Under the pieces are notes generated by a model. It saw only the letters and a program-made list of their open reading frames with translations, made no database searches and was not told the DNA's origin. A program made the translations under genes and the position numbers. DNA of 64,000 nt from Alteromonas genovensis (GTDB taxonomy: Bacteria > Pseudomonadota > Gammaproteobacteria > Enterobacterales > Alteromonadaceae), in assembly GCF_010500895.1 (NCBI RefSeq), contig NZ_JAAAWO010000003.1:124001-188000 (forward strand), in the 5' to 3' direction. Below are positions 1 through 9,041 of this stretch, piece by piece; position 1 is the first letter of the stretch; each line of letters starts with the position of its first letter.

Positions 1-248
1 ACGATGTACAGAACAACGCCAAATAGCTTGAAGGTGAGCCATGCATTAACAAACGGGTATTGAGATAAAATGACACAGAGCCACAGTGCACTGCCAAGCA
101 ATATGGTATCAATAATATGTGGTAAGATTTTTATCCATCTTTTGGACAGTACGGTGGCATCAAATTGAGCCCACACAAATCGAAAGATAAAGAAGAGAAT
201 GCTGAGCACTACTGCGGTCAAGTGAAGGTGTTTCGCCATCATGTACAT
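1..248 (-). CDS. sirB2: SirB2-family membrane protein (partial, C-terminus outside window)
   Basis: Reading the minus strand from an ATG at 248 gives about 82 residues before the window edge. They begin MYMMAKHLHLTAVVLSI and continue with FRFVWAQ and a second hydrophobic stretch. A short KHLHLT-type lead into helix 1 followed by a second helix fits the SirB2 family of small inner-membrane proteins, whose biochemical role is not established. An AGGAA motif lies 9 bases before the ATG; internal ATGs at 242 and 239 are alternatives. It follows the HD-GYP gene by 14 bases, at the end of the hemA-prfA-prmC block, where sirB2 is also found in Escherichia coli. The assignment is from recalled family features. 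Confidence 0.75.
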   Translation of the reverse strand, partial: MYMMAKHLHLTAVVLSILFFIFRFVWAQFDATVLSKRWIKILPHIIDTILLGSALWLCVILSQYPFVNAWLTFKLFGVVLYI

Positions 249-262
249 ATTGAATATTCCTG

Positions 263-1831
263 TTATAGATTTTTATTGGGATACTGCGCCTGAATAGCCA
301 GAAACGCAGGTAAATTATTAAGTAAGCGAGTAACCAATGTTGGCTCAAAGTGCCGCCCACTTTCTTCTTTTAATGTATTAACTACCTTTTCAACGCTCCA
401 GGCTGGCTTGTAGGGTCGTTCATTCAGCAAAGCGTCGAACACATCAATCAGCGTTGCAATACGACTTTTTTGATCTATTTCTTCGCCCTTTAAGCCTTCT
501 GGATACCCTTCCCCATCCCATCGCTCGTGATGCTGACGCGCTAGAGTAGCCGCTAGCTGAATGGTAGGGCGAGAAGAATCCTTTAGAATTTGGTAGCCAA
601 ACTCAGCATGCTGGCGGATAGCAAAAATATCATCCTCTGTTAACTCTGTCGTTTTATGCAATATCGCTTTAGGTACGTGTGAAGTGCCCACATCGTGTAG
701 CGATACTGCAAGTTTAAACGTATCAATTTCTTGCTCTGGCATTGACAGTTTACTAGCCATCAGCCCTGCCATTTCAGCCATGCGCTTAATGTGGTTTGCA
801 TCACTAGACTCATGCTCTAGTGCGTGCCCTAAGCGCTCAATGATTTCTCTTTGCGTTCCTTCTAAGTCTACGGTTTTTAGTACATTATCGAAGGCCAACT
901 GAACGCTGTTAGAAAAACGCTTGATAAGGTGCTTATCGCTTTCACATAACCGTCTAGGCAACCCAGAAAGATAAAGTAACGCACCCTTATGTGACTTACT
1001 ATTGCAATACGCCACAACGTGATCGTCTGCGTATACTATTTGCTTGTCTCGCATCGCCTGCACGCACAACGCATACTCTTTATCGCTGACTGCATTTTTG
1101 AGGGCCACCCCCTCTTTAGCAGAGTATTCACCATTGCCGGCAAAAACATACAGCTCGTCGTCATCCCGTTTATCATTGTTGACATCAAGAGTGCGTGATG
1201 TCGTCGCAACAGCCGTTGTAATGTAGGCCGCATCTTTTGAACAACCGAGGATAGACGCTAGCTGTTGGATTATACCCTGCATAAATTTTTCTAAAGACTG
1301 AGAAGAAAATAAATCCACAGACGCATCAATAATTTTCTCAAGGCCAGCTCTATTTTCTTCAATCACCATTATATCGCGGTACGAGCGTAGGGCCGCAATG
1401 ATGACAGTGAAGAGCTTTTGGGCGGTTAACTCTGTTTTAGACTTATAATCATTAATGTCGTAGTTAATGATGACGTCTTTCTCTGGCGCTTGACCAGGCT
1501 GTCCGGTGCGCAAAATAATGCGAGTGAAATGATTATCCAATTCATTGCGAACGTAATTTGCTACTTGAAGACCAGCGTCGTCGGTTTCCATAACCACATC
1601 AAGCAACACTACAGCAATGTCGTTGTGCGCTCGAAACATGGCTTTTGCTTCTTCGCCGCTGTTAGCACTGATAAACTCTATAGTCTTTCCGTTCAAGATG
1701 AAGTCATTGAGTACAAGCTTTGTGACGGTATGAACCTCAGGTTCGTCGTCGACGATCAGTATTTTCCAACTGCCAAGATTTTCAGTACTGGTATCTTTTT
1801 CATCCTCTGCAAAAAGAAAGTCGTCATTCAT
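263..1831 (-). CDS. Response regulator with DUF3369 and HD-GYP domains (probable c-di-GMP phosphodiesterase)
   Basis: A 522-residue three-part protein. Residues 22-150 are a receiver domain with the acidic DDE at 28-30 and the likely phosphoacceptor Asp78 (LLDVV). Residues about 170-320 match the DUF3369 linker/sensor seen in this architecture. Residues 335-500 are an HD-GYP domain with HD at 379-380, HHERWDGEGYP at 434-444 and DVFDAL at 463-468. HD-GYP proteins hydrolyse cyclic di-GMP, and the metal ligands and GYP motif look intact, so activity is expected. Cytosolic, with no membrane segment. The start is the ATG after AAGGAAATATGCCCG. No partner kinase is adjacent. It sits between prmC and sirB2, a lineage-specific placement. 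Confidence 0.9.
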   Translation of the reverse strand: MNDDFLFAEDEKDTSTENLGSWKILIVDDEPEVHTVTKLVLNDFILNGKTIEFISANSGEEAKAMFRAHNDIAVVLLDVVMETDDAGLQVANYVRNELDNHFTRIILRTGQPGQAPEKDVIINYDINDYKSKTELTAQKLFTVIIAALRSYRDIMVIEENRAGLEKIIDASVDLFSSQSLEKFMQGIIQQLASILGCSKDAAYITTAVATTSRTLDVNNDKRDDDELYVFAGNGEYSAKEGVALKNAVSDKEYALCVQAMRDKQIVYADDHVVAYCNSKSHKGALLYLSGLPRRLCESDKHLIKRFSNSVQLAFDNVLKTVDLEGTQREIIERLGHALEHESSDANHIKRMAEMAGLMASKLSMPEQEIDTFKLAVSLHDVGTSHVPKAILHKTTELTEDDIFAIRQHAEFGYQILKDSSRPTIQLAATLARQHHERWDGEGYPEGLKGEEIDQKSRIATLIDVFDALLNERPYKPAWSVEKVVNTLKEESGRHFEPTLVTRLLNNLPAFLAIQAQYPNKNL

Positions 1832-1919
1832 CGGGCATATTTCCTTTATATTTTTATTATCGCTACCGAAAGAGAGTAGTCCTTAATGTACATTCTTTCA
1901 CCGGCCCGTGTAAAAACTT

Positions 1920-2771
1920 TTAGTAGCAGCGGCCAAGGGTTACCCTGTCGTTCCCACCGTAGTCTTTAATTGTTTCGATATCACTGAAGCCAGCCTTACT
2001 GAGTAATTCACCCACCGCAGCGCCCTGATTGAAACCGTGCTCAAATGCAAGTAACCCACCTGTTAACAAATGCGCTTGAGAGACACTAATAATGTGCCGA
2101 ATATCACGAAGACCATCTTCGCCCGATGTAAGCGCCGATCTAGGCTCAAACTTTACATCACCTTCTAATAGATAATCACTTGAGTCTTCAATATAGGGCG
2201 GGTTAGAGACAATAATATTAAACTGCTTGGCTTTGAGTTCACTAAACCAATCGCTTTGTAAAAATGTGACGTTTTCTATGCCATTGTTTACGGCATTTTG
2301 CTTGGCTAGGGCTACGGCCTGCGCTTTAAAATCCACACCAGTCACGTGTATATGAGGCAATTCCGATGCCAGTGCTAGCGCTATAGCCCCCGTACCAGTA
2401 CCCAAATCACAAATAGAAAAAGAAGAAGTCGATTGATCATTAACGTCGCTGGGTATGCGCTTGAGCACTTGCTCTACCAGCACTTCTGTATCGGGTCTAG
2501 GTATAAGAGTATGGGGAGATGTGGCTAACTTGAGCGTCCAAAAATCCCGCTCGCCAATGATATAGGCCACGGGTTCGCCAAGACGCCTGCGCTCTACCGC
2601 TTTTTGAAACGTGTGAAGCGATTGGCTATCCAGCACTTTATCGGGCCAGGTAAACAAATAGGTTTGATTTACGTTCAGGGCATTGGCTAGCAGTACTTTA
2701 GCATCGACAGAGGGCGATTCCCCGCCCTTTAACAACGCAACAGCCCATTTCAGGGCTTCATCAATACGCAT
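1920..2771 (-). CDS. prmC: Peptide chain release factor N5-glutamine methyltransferase
   Basis: This cytosolic methyltransferase modifies the GGQ glutamine of release factors 1 and 2. The sequence shows an N-terminal helical domain, the SAM-binding GTGTGAIALALA motif and the NPPYIE signature that holds the target glutamine. Starting at the ATG at 2771 gives 283 residues, close to the E. coli length of 277. That ATG lies one base after the prfA stop (TAGCATG), so translation is probably coupled. An in-frame upstream TTG at 2795 would overlap prfA and has no better ribosome site. It is cotranscribed with its substrate gene prfA, the classical arrangement. Confidence 0.96.
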   Translation of the reverse strand: MRIDEALKWAVALLKGGESPSVDAKVLLANALNVNQTYLFTWPDKVLDSQSLHTFQKAVERRRLGEPVAYIIGERDFWTLKLATSPHTLIPRPDTEVLVEQVLKRIPSDVNDQSTSSFSICDLGTGTGAIALALASELPHIHVTGVDFKAQAVALAKQNAVNNGIENVTFLQSDWFSELKAKQFNIIVSNPPYIEDSSDYLLEGDVKFEPRSALTSGEDGLRDIRHIISVSQAHLLTGGLLAFEHGFNQGAAVGELLSKAGFSDIETIKDYGGNDRVTLGRCY

Positions 2772-2772
2772 G

Positions 2773-3858
2773 CTATTCGTCAGATAAAGACGCAAGTAAG
2801 TCTGCTTGATGTTCCTGCAAAATAGGATTGATAAGTTGACTTAGATCACCAGCAATAACCTCATCTAAACGATAGATAGTCAGGTTGATTCGATGATCAG
2901 TCACTCGTCCTTGTGGGAAATTGTAGGTTCTGATGCGCTCTGAACGATCGCCGCTTCCTACCAAACTCTTACGCGTAGACGCTTCATCCGCCGCACGCTT
3001 TTCTTCTTCAATTTGGTTCAATCTAGCCTGCAATACCGACATGGCCTTCGCACGGTTTTTATGCTGAGAACGCTCGTCTTGACACTCTACAACAAGCCCT
3101 GAAGGCAAGTGAGTAATTCGAATAGCAGAATCGGTTTTGTTAACGTGCTGACCACCCGCTCCCGAGGCGCGGAAAGTGTCTATTCGAAGTTCAGCAGGGT
3201 TAATTTCAATGGCTTCAGATTCAGGAATTTCAGGTAATATCGCTACCGTACACGCTGATGTATGAATACGGCCTTGAGACTCAGTTTCCGGTACGCGCTG
3301 AACACGGTGTCCGCCAGACTCAAATTTTAAATTACCGTAAACGCCTTCACCGCTAATATTAGCAACCACTTCTTTGTATCCGCCGTGCTCACCTTCATTG
3401 GCGTTAATTAATTCTACACGCCAACCTTTGGCTTCCGCATAACGGCTGTACATGCGGAACAGATCGCCGGCAAAAATACCCGCTTCGTCACCACCCGCAC
3501 CTGCTCTCACTTCTAAAAAGCAGTTGTTGTCGTCGTTAGGATCTTTTGGCAGCAGTAGCAATTGAAGCTCGGTTTCAAGGCGCTCTATTTCGGCTTTCGC
3601 GTCTTTGTATTCTTCCTGCGCCATTTCACGCATCTCGGCATCATCTTCGTTCATCATCTCTTGTGCTGAGGCAAGGTCTTCCTGTGCCTTTTGATAAGCA
3701 TTAAAGCCATCAACAACACCTTCAAGCTGACTGAACTCTTTTGACAAATTGCGAAACTTGTCCTGATTGCCGATAACGTCAGGATCTCCAAGTAAAGCTT
3801 GAACTTCTTCGAAACGCTCAACGAGGTGTTCGAGTTTTCTAACGACCGACTCTTTCAT
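2773..3858 (-). CDS. prfA: Peptide chain release factor 1
   Basis: RF1 recognises UAA and UAG stop codons and triggers peptide release on the ribosome. The 361-residue protein has the GGQ peptidyl-hydrolysis motif at 235-237 and the RF1-type PxT recognition tripeptide as PET at 190-192, where E. coli has PAT. The coiled N-terminal domain 1 and the conserved [18 protein letters not shown] segment are also present. The length equals that of the family. It lies between hemA, 15 bases upstream, and prmC, one base downstream, all on the minus strand, the usual gammaproteobacterial order. Confidence 0.97.
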   Translation of the reverse strand: MKESVVRKLEHLVERFEEVQALLGDPDVIGNQDKFRNLSKEFSQLEGVVDGFNAYQKAQEDLASAQEMMNEDDAEMREMAQEEYKDAKAEIERLETELQLLLLPKDPNDDNNCFLEVRAGAGGDEAGIFAGDLFRMYSRYAEAKGWRVELINANEGEHGGYKEVVANISGEGVYGNLKFESGGHRVQRVPETESQGRIHTSACTVAILPEIPESEAIEINPAELRIDTFRASGAGGQHVNKTDSAIRITHLPSGLVVECQDERSQHKNRAKAMSVLQARLNQIEEEKRAADEASTRKSLVGSGDRSERIRTYNFPQGRVTDHRINLTIYRLDEVIAGDLSQLINPILQEHQADLLASLSDE

Positions 3859-3873
3859 ATTCTTCTTATTACC

Positions 3874-5148
3874 TTATTTATTTTCATCTGATGAGTTATC
3901 AGATAAATCTAATGCCTGTCCCATCCAACGACTTAACGACGGGTCGTCATGCTTAGCAGCTTCACGCAGTGCCAATGTTGTTGGATGCAGCAATGTATTG
4001 GTTAGCTTATACGCCATTTCCTCTAATACAAGGTCTGCGCTTTTGCCTTCTTCAAGCTGTGCTTTTGCTTTTTCAACAATATCGTCCCGGTGCAGTAGCC
4101 CTTTTTGACGGTATTGCTTAACTAAATCTATAGACTGCTGAGACTGTTTCCAGGCCATGTAGTCGCTAGCTTGTTTATCGATGAGCTTTTGTGCTTCTTG
4201 CGCGGCTTGTTCTCTGTTTTCTAAATTTTTCTGCACAATATGCTGAAGATCATCAACGGTATAAAGGTATGCATCGCCTAACTCATTAACTTCAGACTCA
4301 ATATCTCTTGGTACAGCGAGGTCAACGAGAAACATAGGCATATTTTTACGCTGTTTGAGCGCTTTTTCCACCATGCCCTTCCCTATTAACGGAAGCTGAC
4401 TGGCGGTTGAACTAATAACAATATCAAATTCTTTTAAGTGTTCGGGCACTTGAGATAGCGTAAACACGGTGGCATCGAGCTTTTGCGCCAGTGCCTCTGC
4501 TCTTGCCACTGTGCGATTGGCCACGGCCAAATGCTTCACACCTTGCTCTTTTAAGTGTTGAGCTACCAACTCGATGGTTTCACCTGCTCCTACCAAAAGT
4601 ACAGAGCGTTTGGGCAATTCAGCAAAAATGTGTTTCGCTAACTGCACTGCGGCATAGGCAACGCTCACAGCGTTTGCACCAATATCGGTTTCACTTCGAA
4701 CCCGTTTAGCCACGTTAAAGGTATGCTGGAATAGCTTATCGAACTCGCTGCTAACCATCCCTGAATGCCTAGCATCGCCAAATGCTTGCTTAATTTGCCC
4801 TAGAATTTGCGGCTCACCAAGAATAAGCGAGTCTAAGCCGCTTGCCACGCGCATAATATGCTTAACGGCGTCATCTTTTGTGAGCAGGTAACTGTTATTC
4901 ACAATCTCTTTTACATCTAGATGATGAAAGTCGCTGAGCCACTGCAAGATTTTTTCGCCGCTCTCATCCTGCGTGTTGACGTAAAGTTCGGTTCGGTTGC
5001 ATGTTGACACAATGACAGTTTCATCAACCCCGTCCACAGCTTTTAAGCTCGCAAGCGCCTCCACCAGAGAATCTGGTGTAAAAGCCACTTTTTCGCGAAG
5101 TGCTACTGGTGCTGTCTTGTGGTTTATGCCAAGGGCAAGTAAAGTCAT
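3874..5148 (-). CDS. hemA: Glutamyl-tRNA reductase
   Basis: HemA reduces glutamyl-tRNA(Glu) with NADPH to glutamate-1-semialdehyde, the first committed step of C5-pathway haem synthesis. The 424-residue protein starts MTLLALGINHKTAPV and carries the nucleophile Cys50 in STCNRTELY. The SLILGEPQILGQIK segment follows, then the NADPH-binding VLLVGAGE motif near residue 187, and a C-terminal dimerisation helix region. It is the first gene of the minus-strand hemA-prfA-prmC block and is divergent from lolB across about 130 bases that must hold both promoters. I see no haem-regulatory motif beyond the family's normal N-terminus. Confidence 0.97.
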   Translation of the reverse strand: MTLLALGINHKTAPVALREKVAFTPDSLVEALASLKAVDGVDETVIVSTCNRTELYVNTQDESGEKILQWLSDFHHLDVKEIVNNSYLLTKDDAVKHIMRVASGLDSLILGEPQILGQIKQAFGDARHSGMVSSEFDKLFQHTFNVAKRVRSETDIGANAVSVAYAAVQLAKHIFAELPKRSVLLVGAGETIELVAQHLKEQGVKHLAVANRTVARAEALAQKLDATVFTLSQVPEHLKEFDIVISSTASQLPLIGKGMVEKALKQRKNMPMFLVDLAVPRDIESEVNELGDAYLYTVDDLQHIVQKNLENREQAAQEAQKLIDKQASDYMAWKQSQQSIDLVKQYRQKGLLHRDDIVEKAKAQLEEGKSADLVLEEMAYKLTNTLLHPTTLALREAAKHDDPSLSRWMGQALDLSDNSSDENK

Positions 5149-5278
5149 AAAATCTATGCTGGCAACGTCGGACGCGCATTGTACGAAAAAGCCAAAATGA
5201 TTGAAAGTGCTCGTGAAACTGTGTTCACATAATATATGCGATGTTTTCGCTTTAACTCTCAGGGAAATTTTTCACACC

Positions 5279-5938
5279 ATGTTGCGTGCAATTACTTTAT
5301 TAATTTTAACGGGCGTGTTTTTAAGTGCCTGTACAACTGCTCCAAAAGGCCCAGAGCACGCAGTAAACCTCACATCTCAATTAGAAAAAGTGGCAGAAAT
5401 TCGCCACTGGCAAATGCGTGGAAAAATCGCATTTAGACAAGGCAACGAGGCAGCGAGTTTAAATTTAGTCTGGAAAAACGATTCAGGTGATTTTGATTTT
5501 AGATTAAGTAATTTTCTTGGCGTAAGCATGGTTGACTTAAATGTAACCAGTAAACAGTCCTCATTAACTGCCGATGGCGAAACGTACTACGATGCAGATC
5601 CTGAATTACTCATCTACAAAACAACCGGCATTGTCATTCCCGTTGCGCCGTTGCTCTCTTGGGTAAAAGGGCTCCCTCTTAAAGATGATACTTTTACCCT
5701 TACTGATAAGGGTCTTGTTAATACCCTTGAAAGTGGCTGTATGGGCTGTAGCAATTGGTCTGTAAAATATGGCCAATACGGCAAAGTATATACCGATGAG
5801 GCCAGTAAGGGTGCCGATAAAGGCAACGAAGAAAACGGAGCATGGCTTCCGCACAGCATAACGCTTACCCAAGCAGAAACGCCATTGGCACCGCAGACCC
5901 AACTTAAAATAAAAATTTACGAATGGCTGGCGCTTTAA
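5279..5938 (+). CDS. lolB: Outer-membrane lipoprotein receptor LolB
   Basis: LolB accepts lipoproteins from the periplasmic carrier LolA and inserts them in the outer membrane. From the ATG at 5279 the protein is 219 residues with a lipoprotein signal peptide, MLRAITLLILTGVFLSAC, whose lipobox ends in LSAC at Cys18. The mature part has the LolB features HWQMRGKIAFRQG and FDFRLSNFLGVSMVDL. An upstream in-frame extension is rejected because it would bury the signal peptide. An AGGGA sequence precedes the start. The stop overlaps the ispE ATG (TAATG), so the two are translationally coupled as in E. coli. A C-terminal acidic, Gly-rich loop is slightly longer than I remember for E. coli. Confidence 0.94.
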   Translation: MLRAITLLILTGVFLSACTTAPKGPEHAVNLTSQLEKVAEIRHWQMRGKIAFRQGNEAASLNLVWKNDSGDFDFRLSNFLGVSMVDLNVTSKQSSLTADGETYYDADPELLIYKTTGIVIPVAPLLSWVKGLPLKDDTFTLTDKGLVNTLESGCMGCSNWSVKYGQYGKVYTDEASKGADKGNEENGAWLPHSITLTQAETPLAPQTQLKIKIYEWLAL

Positions 5939-6879
5939 TGAAAGACTCTTCAACACCTGATTCTTCCATAACTCGCTCTGTAAAGGGTAAGGCTACTACA
6001 GAAAACGTTAACGCTAATGGCGCATCCCAGGTCAGCGAACAAAAACAACAGTGGTGGCCCTCACCTGCAAAACTGAATATCTTTTTACATATACTTGGCC
6101 GTTTTGATAATGGATATCATCAGCTGCAAAGCCTGTTTCAAATGCTCGATTATGGTGATGAACTTGCTTTTGACGTTACTAATGATGGAAAAATAACCAT
6201 GGCGACGCCCCTTGAAGGCGTACCTGACGAAGAAAATCTCATTATTCGAGCGGCCAAATTACTCGCTAATAAAACGAAAACACCATTCGGTGTTAGCATC
6301 TCTTTGAATAAGCGTTTACCTATGGGTGGCGGTATTGGCGGGGGCTCGTCAAATGCAGCTACCGCATTAGTAGCCCTCAATCAGCTTTGGAGTACCGGAC
6401 TGAATGAAGACGAATTGGCGCAATTAGGCTTAGCCCTTGGGGCAGATGTACCCATATTTGTACGAGGCAAAACAGCATTTGCGGGCGGTGTTGGCGAAGA
6501 CATCATGCCAGCTCCTCAAGACGAAAAGTGGTATTTGGTGGCAAACCCCAATGTACACGTGAGCACTGGCGCGGTGTTTACCCACCCTGACCTGCCTAGA
6601 AATACGCCGCCAATTCAGTGGAAAGACTATAAATTTGAAGAAACTCGAAATGATTGTCAGCAATTAGTCGCGAATTGCCATCCGGAAGTTGCAAATTTAT
6701 TACAGTGGTTGTTACACTACGCACCGTCGAGAATGACGGGCACAGGTGCATGCGTATTTGCTACTTTTTCCGACAAAACTTCAGCAGAGCAGGTTATGGC
6801 AAAAATGCCTAACGCTTGGCAAGGGTTTGTTGCAAAGGGCGTAAATAGCTCACCACTATTGAATAAAATAGAACAATAA
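5938..6879 (+). CDS. ispE: 4-diphosphocytidyl-2-C-methyl-D-erythritol kinase
   Basis: IspE phosphorylates CDP-methylerythritol in the non-mevalonate isoprenoid pathway. It is a GHMP kinase whose ATP-binding loop PMGGGIGGGSSNAA is at residues 128-141 and whose likely catalytic Asp is 170 (ALGADVP). The ATG at 5938 overlaps the lolB stop and gives 313 residues. An upstream ATG at 5923 would add five residues. The homologous core begins only at about residue 40 (WWPSPAKLNIFLHI). That leaves a polar N-terminal extension of about 38 residues rich in Ser, Thr and Asn that E. coli IspE (283 residues) lacks. There is no other convincing start nearer the core. Confidence 0.95.
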   Translation: MKDSSTPDSSITRSVKGKATTENVNANGASQVSEQKQQWWPSPAKLNIFLHILGRFDNGYHQLQSLFQMLDYGDELAFDVTNDGKITMATPLEGVPDEENLIIRAAKLLANKTKTPFGVSISLNKRLPMGGGIGGGSSNAATALVALNQLWSTGLNEDELAQLGLALGADVPIFVRGKTAFAGGVGEDIMPAPQDEKWYLVANPNVHVSTGAVFTHPDLPRNTPPIQWKDYKFEETRNDCQQLVANCHPEVANLLQWLLHYAPSRMTGTGACVFATFSDKTSAEQVMAKMPNAWQGFVAKGVNSSPLLNKIEQ

Positions 6880-6917
6880 TAATAGCGTGAACGCCACATC
6901 GGACAGAACTTAAAAAT

Positions 6918-6993
6918 TGGGGTATAGCCAAGTTGGTAAGGCAGCGGGTTTTGATCCCGCCATTCGTAGGTTCGAGTCCTGCTATCCCAGCCA
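6918..6993 (+). tRNA. tRNA-Gln (anticodon TTG)
   Basis: A full cloverleaf can be drawn. The acceptor stem pairs TGGGGTA with TATCCCA (one G-T pair), the anticodon loop TTTTGAT gives TTG, and the T arm is GGTTCGAGTCC. The CCA end is encoded. It sits between ispE and prs, a position shared by many gammaproteobacteria, and is probably processed from that transcript. Confidence 0.97.
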
Positions 6994-7027
6994 AATCTCT
7001 TTTATCAACGCACTGAGGAAACCACTT

Positions 7028-7975
7028 GTGCCAGATATGAAGCTCTTTGCAGGTAATGCCGTACCAGAACTTGCCCAGAAAGTCGCCGACCGTCTCTACA
7101 CCAAGCTAGGAAATGCCAAAGTTGGCCGTTTCAGCGACGGTGAGATTAGCGTAGAAATTCATGAAAACGTCCGTGGCTCGGACGTTTTTATTATCCAGTC
7201 TACGTGTGCCCCTACCAACGATAACCTGATGGAACTTATTGTGATGATCGACGCACTGCGCCGCGCATCTGCAGGCCGTATTACTGCGGTAATTCCCTAC
7301 TTTGGTTACGCTCGTCAAGACCGTCGAGTTCGTTCAGCAAGAGTACCAATCACTGCAAAAGTTGTGGCAGATTTCTTGTCAAACGTGGGTGTTGACCGTG
7401 TTCTTACTATCGATCTTCACGCTGAGCAAATTCAAGGGTTCTTTGATGTACCAGTAGACAATGCGTTTGGTACACCTATTTTACTTGCAGACATGGTAAG
7501 ACGTGATTTTGCTGACCCCGTTGTAGTATCTCCGGATATTGGTGGTGTAGTAAGAGCTCGTGCAACGGCAAAACTGCTTAACGACACTGACTTAGCCATT
7601 ATTGATAAACGCCGCCCTAAAGCGAACGTTGCTCAGGTAATGAATATTATTGGTGATGTTAAAGACCGCGACTGTATTATTGTGGATGACATGATTGACA
7701 CTGGCGGTACGCTTGCAAAAGCGGCAGAGGCGCTAAAAGCCCATGGTGCTCGTAAAGTGTATGCTTATGCTACTCACGCTATCTTCTCAGGTAATGCAGT
7801 AACGAATTTACGCGAATCTGTTATTGATGAGATTATAGTTACCGACTCTATCCCGTTAAGCACTGAAATGCGCAAAATGGGTAAAGTAAAGCAGCTTACG
7901 TTATCTGAAATGCTGGCTGAAACCATTCGTCGTATCAGCAATGAAGAGTCAATCTCAGCGATGTTCGAGTACTAA
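7028..7975 (+). CDS. prs: Ribose-phosphate pyrophosphokinase
   Basis: Prs makes PRPP from ribose-5-phosphate and ATP, feeding purine, pyrimidine, NAD, histidine and tryptophan synthesis. The GTG at 7028 gives 315 residues, exactly the E. coli length, and the product begins (M)[22 protein letters not shown] ribosome site lies upstream. Visible motifs are the ATP-binding YFGYARQDR, the flexible-loop region KVVADFLS, and the PRPP-binding [11 protein letters not shown] near residue 220. A longer open frame runs back through the tRNA-Gln gene and is not credible. An intrinsic terminator follows at 8025-8048. Confidence 0.98.
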   Translation: MPDMKLFAGNAVPELAQKVADRLYTKLGNAKVGRFSDGEISVEIHENVRGSDVFIIQSTCAPTNDNLMELIVMIDALRRASAGRITAVIPYFGYARQDRRVRSARVPITAKVVADFLSNVGVDRVLTIDLHAEQIQGFFDVPVDNAFGTPILLADMVRRDFADPVVVSPDIGGVVRARATAKLLNDTDLAIIDKRRPKANVAQVMNIIGDVKDRDCIIVDDMIDTGGTLAKAAEALKAHGARKVYAYATHAIFSGNAVTNLRESVIDEIIVTDSIPLSTEMRKMGKVKQLTLSEMLAETIRRISNEESISAMFEY

Positions 7976-8024
7976 CCTACTCTCAGCCTTAGCGTCCTTG
8001 AGTAACTCAGTAGTACAGCAGAAA

Positions 8025-8048
8025 AAGCGAGCGTAAGCTCGCTTTTTT
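8025..8048 (+). terminator. Intrinsic terminator after prs
   Basis: AAGCGAGC and GCTCGCTT form an 8-bp stem around a GTAA tetraloop, followed by a run of T. It lies about 50 bases after the prs stop and closes the lolB-ispE-tRNA-prs unit. Confidence 0.92.
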
Positions 8049-8079
8049 ATTGCTAGAAGAAAAGAGGCCGCACCCTTTG

Positions 8080-8784
8080 TCAGTCGCTTATACTGTTGAT
8101 AAAGCGCTGTATGCACTGATTAACGCTATCTGGCTGTTCCGCAAACACCATATGTGTAGCACCATCAACAACACTGAGACTCGCGTTCGGCAGCTGCTCG
8201 TTTAGAAAGCGCGAATATTTAACGGGCGTCATCACATCTTCGCTCCCTACTATCAATTGCACCGGTATTGTGATGTTGCTTAATTCATTCATCACATCGA
8301 AGTCGTTACAGGCTAGAAAGTCTGTAAGCATGACGGCAGAACCGTTTTCTTTCATCGCTGTATTTATTTGCGTTCTAAGCGGCTCATCTATTCCTTGATT
8401 AGGTGTAAGTAAAAACTCTGGCAGTGGCCCTTTTTTCTCTACTATTTCAGTAAGTGCACTTAAAAACTGAGGCAGTACCTTTAATCTTGAGCCACTACCA
8501 ATCAATACCAGTGCCTTTACTCTGTGTGAATGTGCCAGCGCTGCTTGTAACACCACTGCACTTCCTAGGGAGTGCCCCACCAGCACCACATTATCTAAAT
8601 TCTGCTTTTCTAAGGTAGTTAACACCCATTGAGACATGGCAGTAACACTTAAGAGTGCATCGCCCTCTGGGTGTCCAGGCAGGTCTACAGCCACACTATT
8701 TTGAAAAAAAGAAACCTGATGTGACCAAACGTGATGACTACAGCCGGAGCCATGTATAAAAACTAAATTCATATCGTGATTCAT
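8080..8784 (-). CDS. Alpha/beta hydrolase-fold enzyme, substrate unknown
   Basis: A cytosolic serine hydrolase of 234 residues if the ATG at 8784 is used. The oxyanion loop is HGSG at 11-14. The nucleophile elbow GHSLGSA places Ser72, the acid is probably Asp183 in VGSEDVMTP, and His211 is in GATHMVFAEQP, so the triad is complete. Sequence alone does not separate esterase, lipase-like or C-C hydrolase activity. The start is uncertain: a GTG at 8811 and an ATG at 8772 are also in frame and no ribosome site is strong. It lies downstream of the phosphate-transporter gene on the same strand, separated by 250 bases of repeat-bearing DNA, and is convergent with prs. Confidence 0.8.
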   Translation of the reverse strand: MNHDMNLVFIHGSGCSHHVWSHQVSFFQNSVAVDLPGHPEGDALLSVTAMSQWVLTTLEKQNLDNVVLVGHSLGSAVVLQAALAHSHRVKALVLIGSGSRLKVLPQFLSALTEIVEKKGPLPEFLLTPNQGIDEPLRTQINTAMKENGSAVMLTDFLACNDFDVMNELSNITIPVQLIVGSEDVMTPVKYSRFLNEQLPNASLSVVDGATHMVFAEQPDSVNQCIQRFINSISD

Positions 8785-8880
8785 AAAAAGCAGTGTTACC
8801 GTAAATTTCACATCACCATATAACGAAACCTGTGGTTTTTCTATATGTTAGGTAACACAGGATGACTCTTTCTCTCGATA

Positions 8881-8945
8881 TGAGTTCTTTGTGTGAGCTC
8901 TCTATGTAAGCTCTCTATGTAAGCTTTCTGTGTAAACGCTCCCTG
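8881..8945. repeat. Degenerate 13-bp tandem repeat, about five units
   Basis: Five consecutive 13-base units align: TGAGTTCTTTGTG, TGAGCTCTCTATG, TAAGCTCTCTATG, TAAGCTTTCTGTG and TAAACGCTCCCTG. Weaker related units run to about 9000. The array fills the gap between the hydrolase and the phosphate transporter. I see no other feature in this gap. Confidence 0.8.
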
Positions 8946-9041
8946 CGTGCTCTTTCAAGTGGCTCTCCCTGTTAGCTCTTTGTAAGCGGCCCATGTCTGC
9001 TTTGATTTGTGGCTTGTACTCAGGTATCAATGCCTAACATC

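Noticed and set aside
1490..1879. 129-codon plus-strand frame over the HD-GYP gene
   Set aside because: It is antisense to the conserved receiver domain and has no domain of its own.
6917..7027. Upstream extension of prs through tRNA-Gln
   Set aside because: The tRNA is complete, and the GTG at 7028 gives the exact family length with a good ribosome site.
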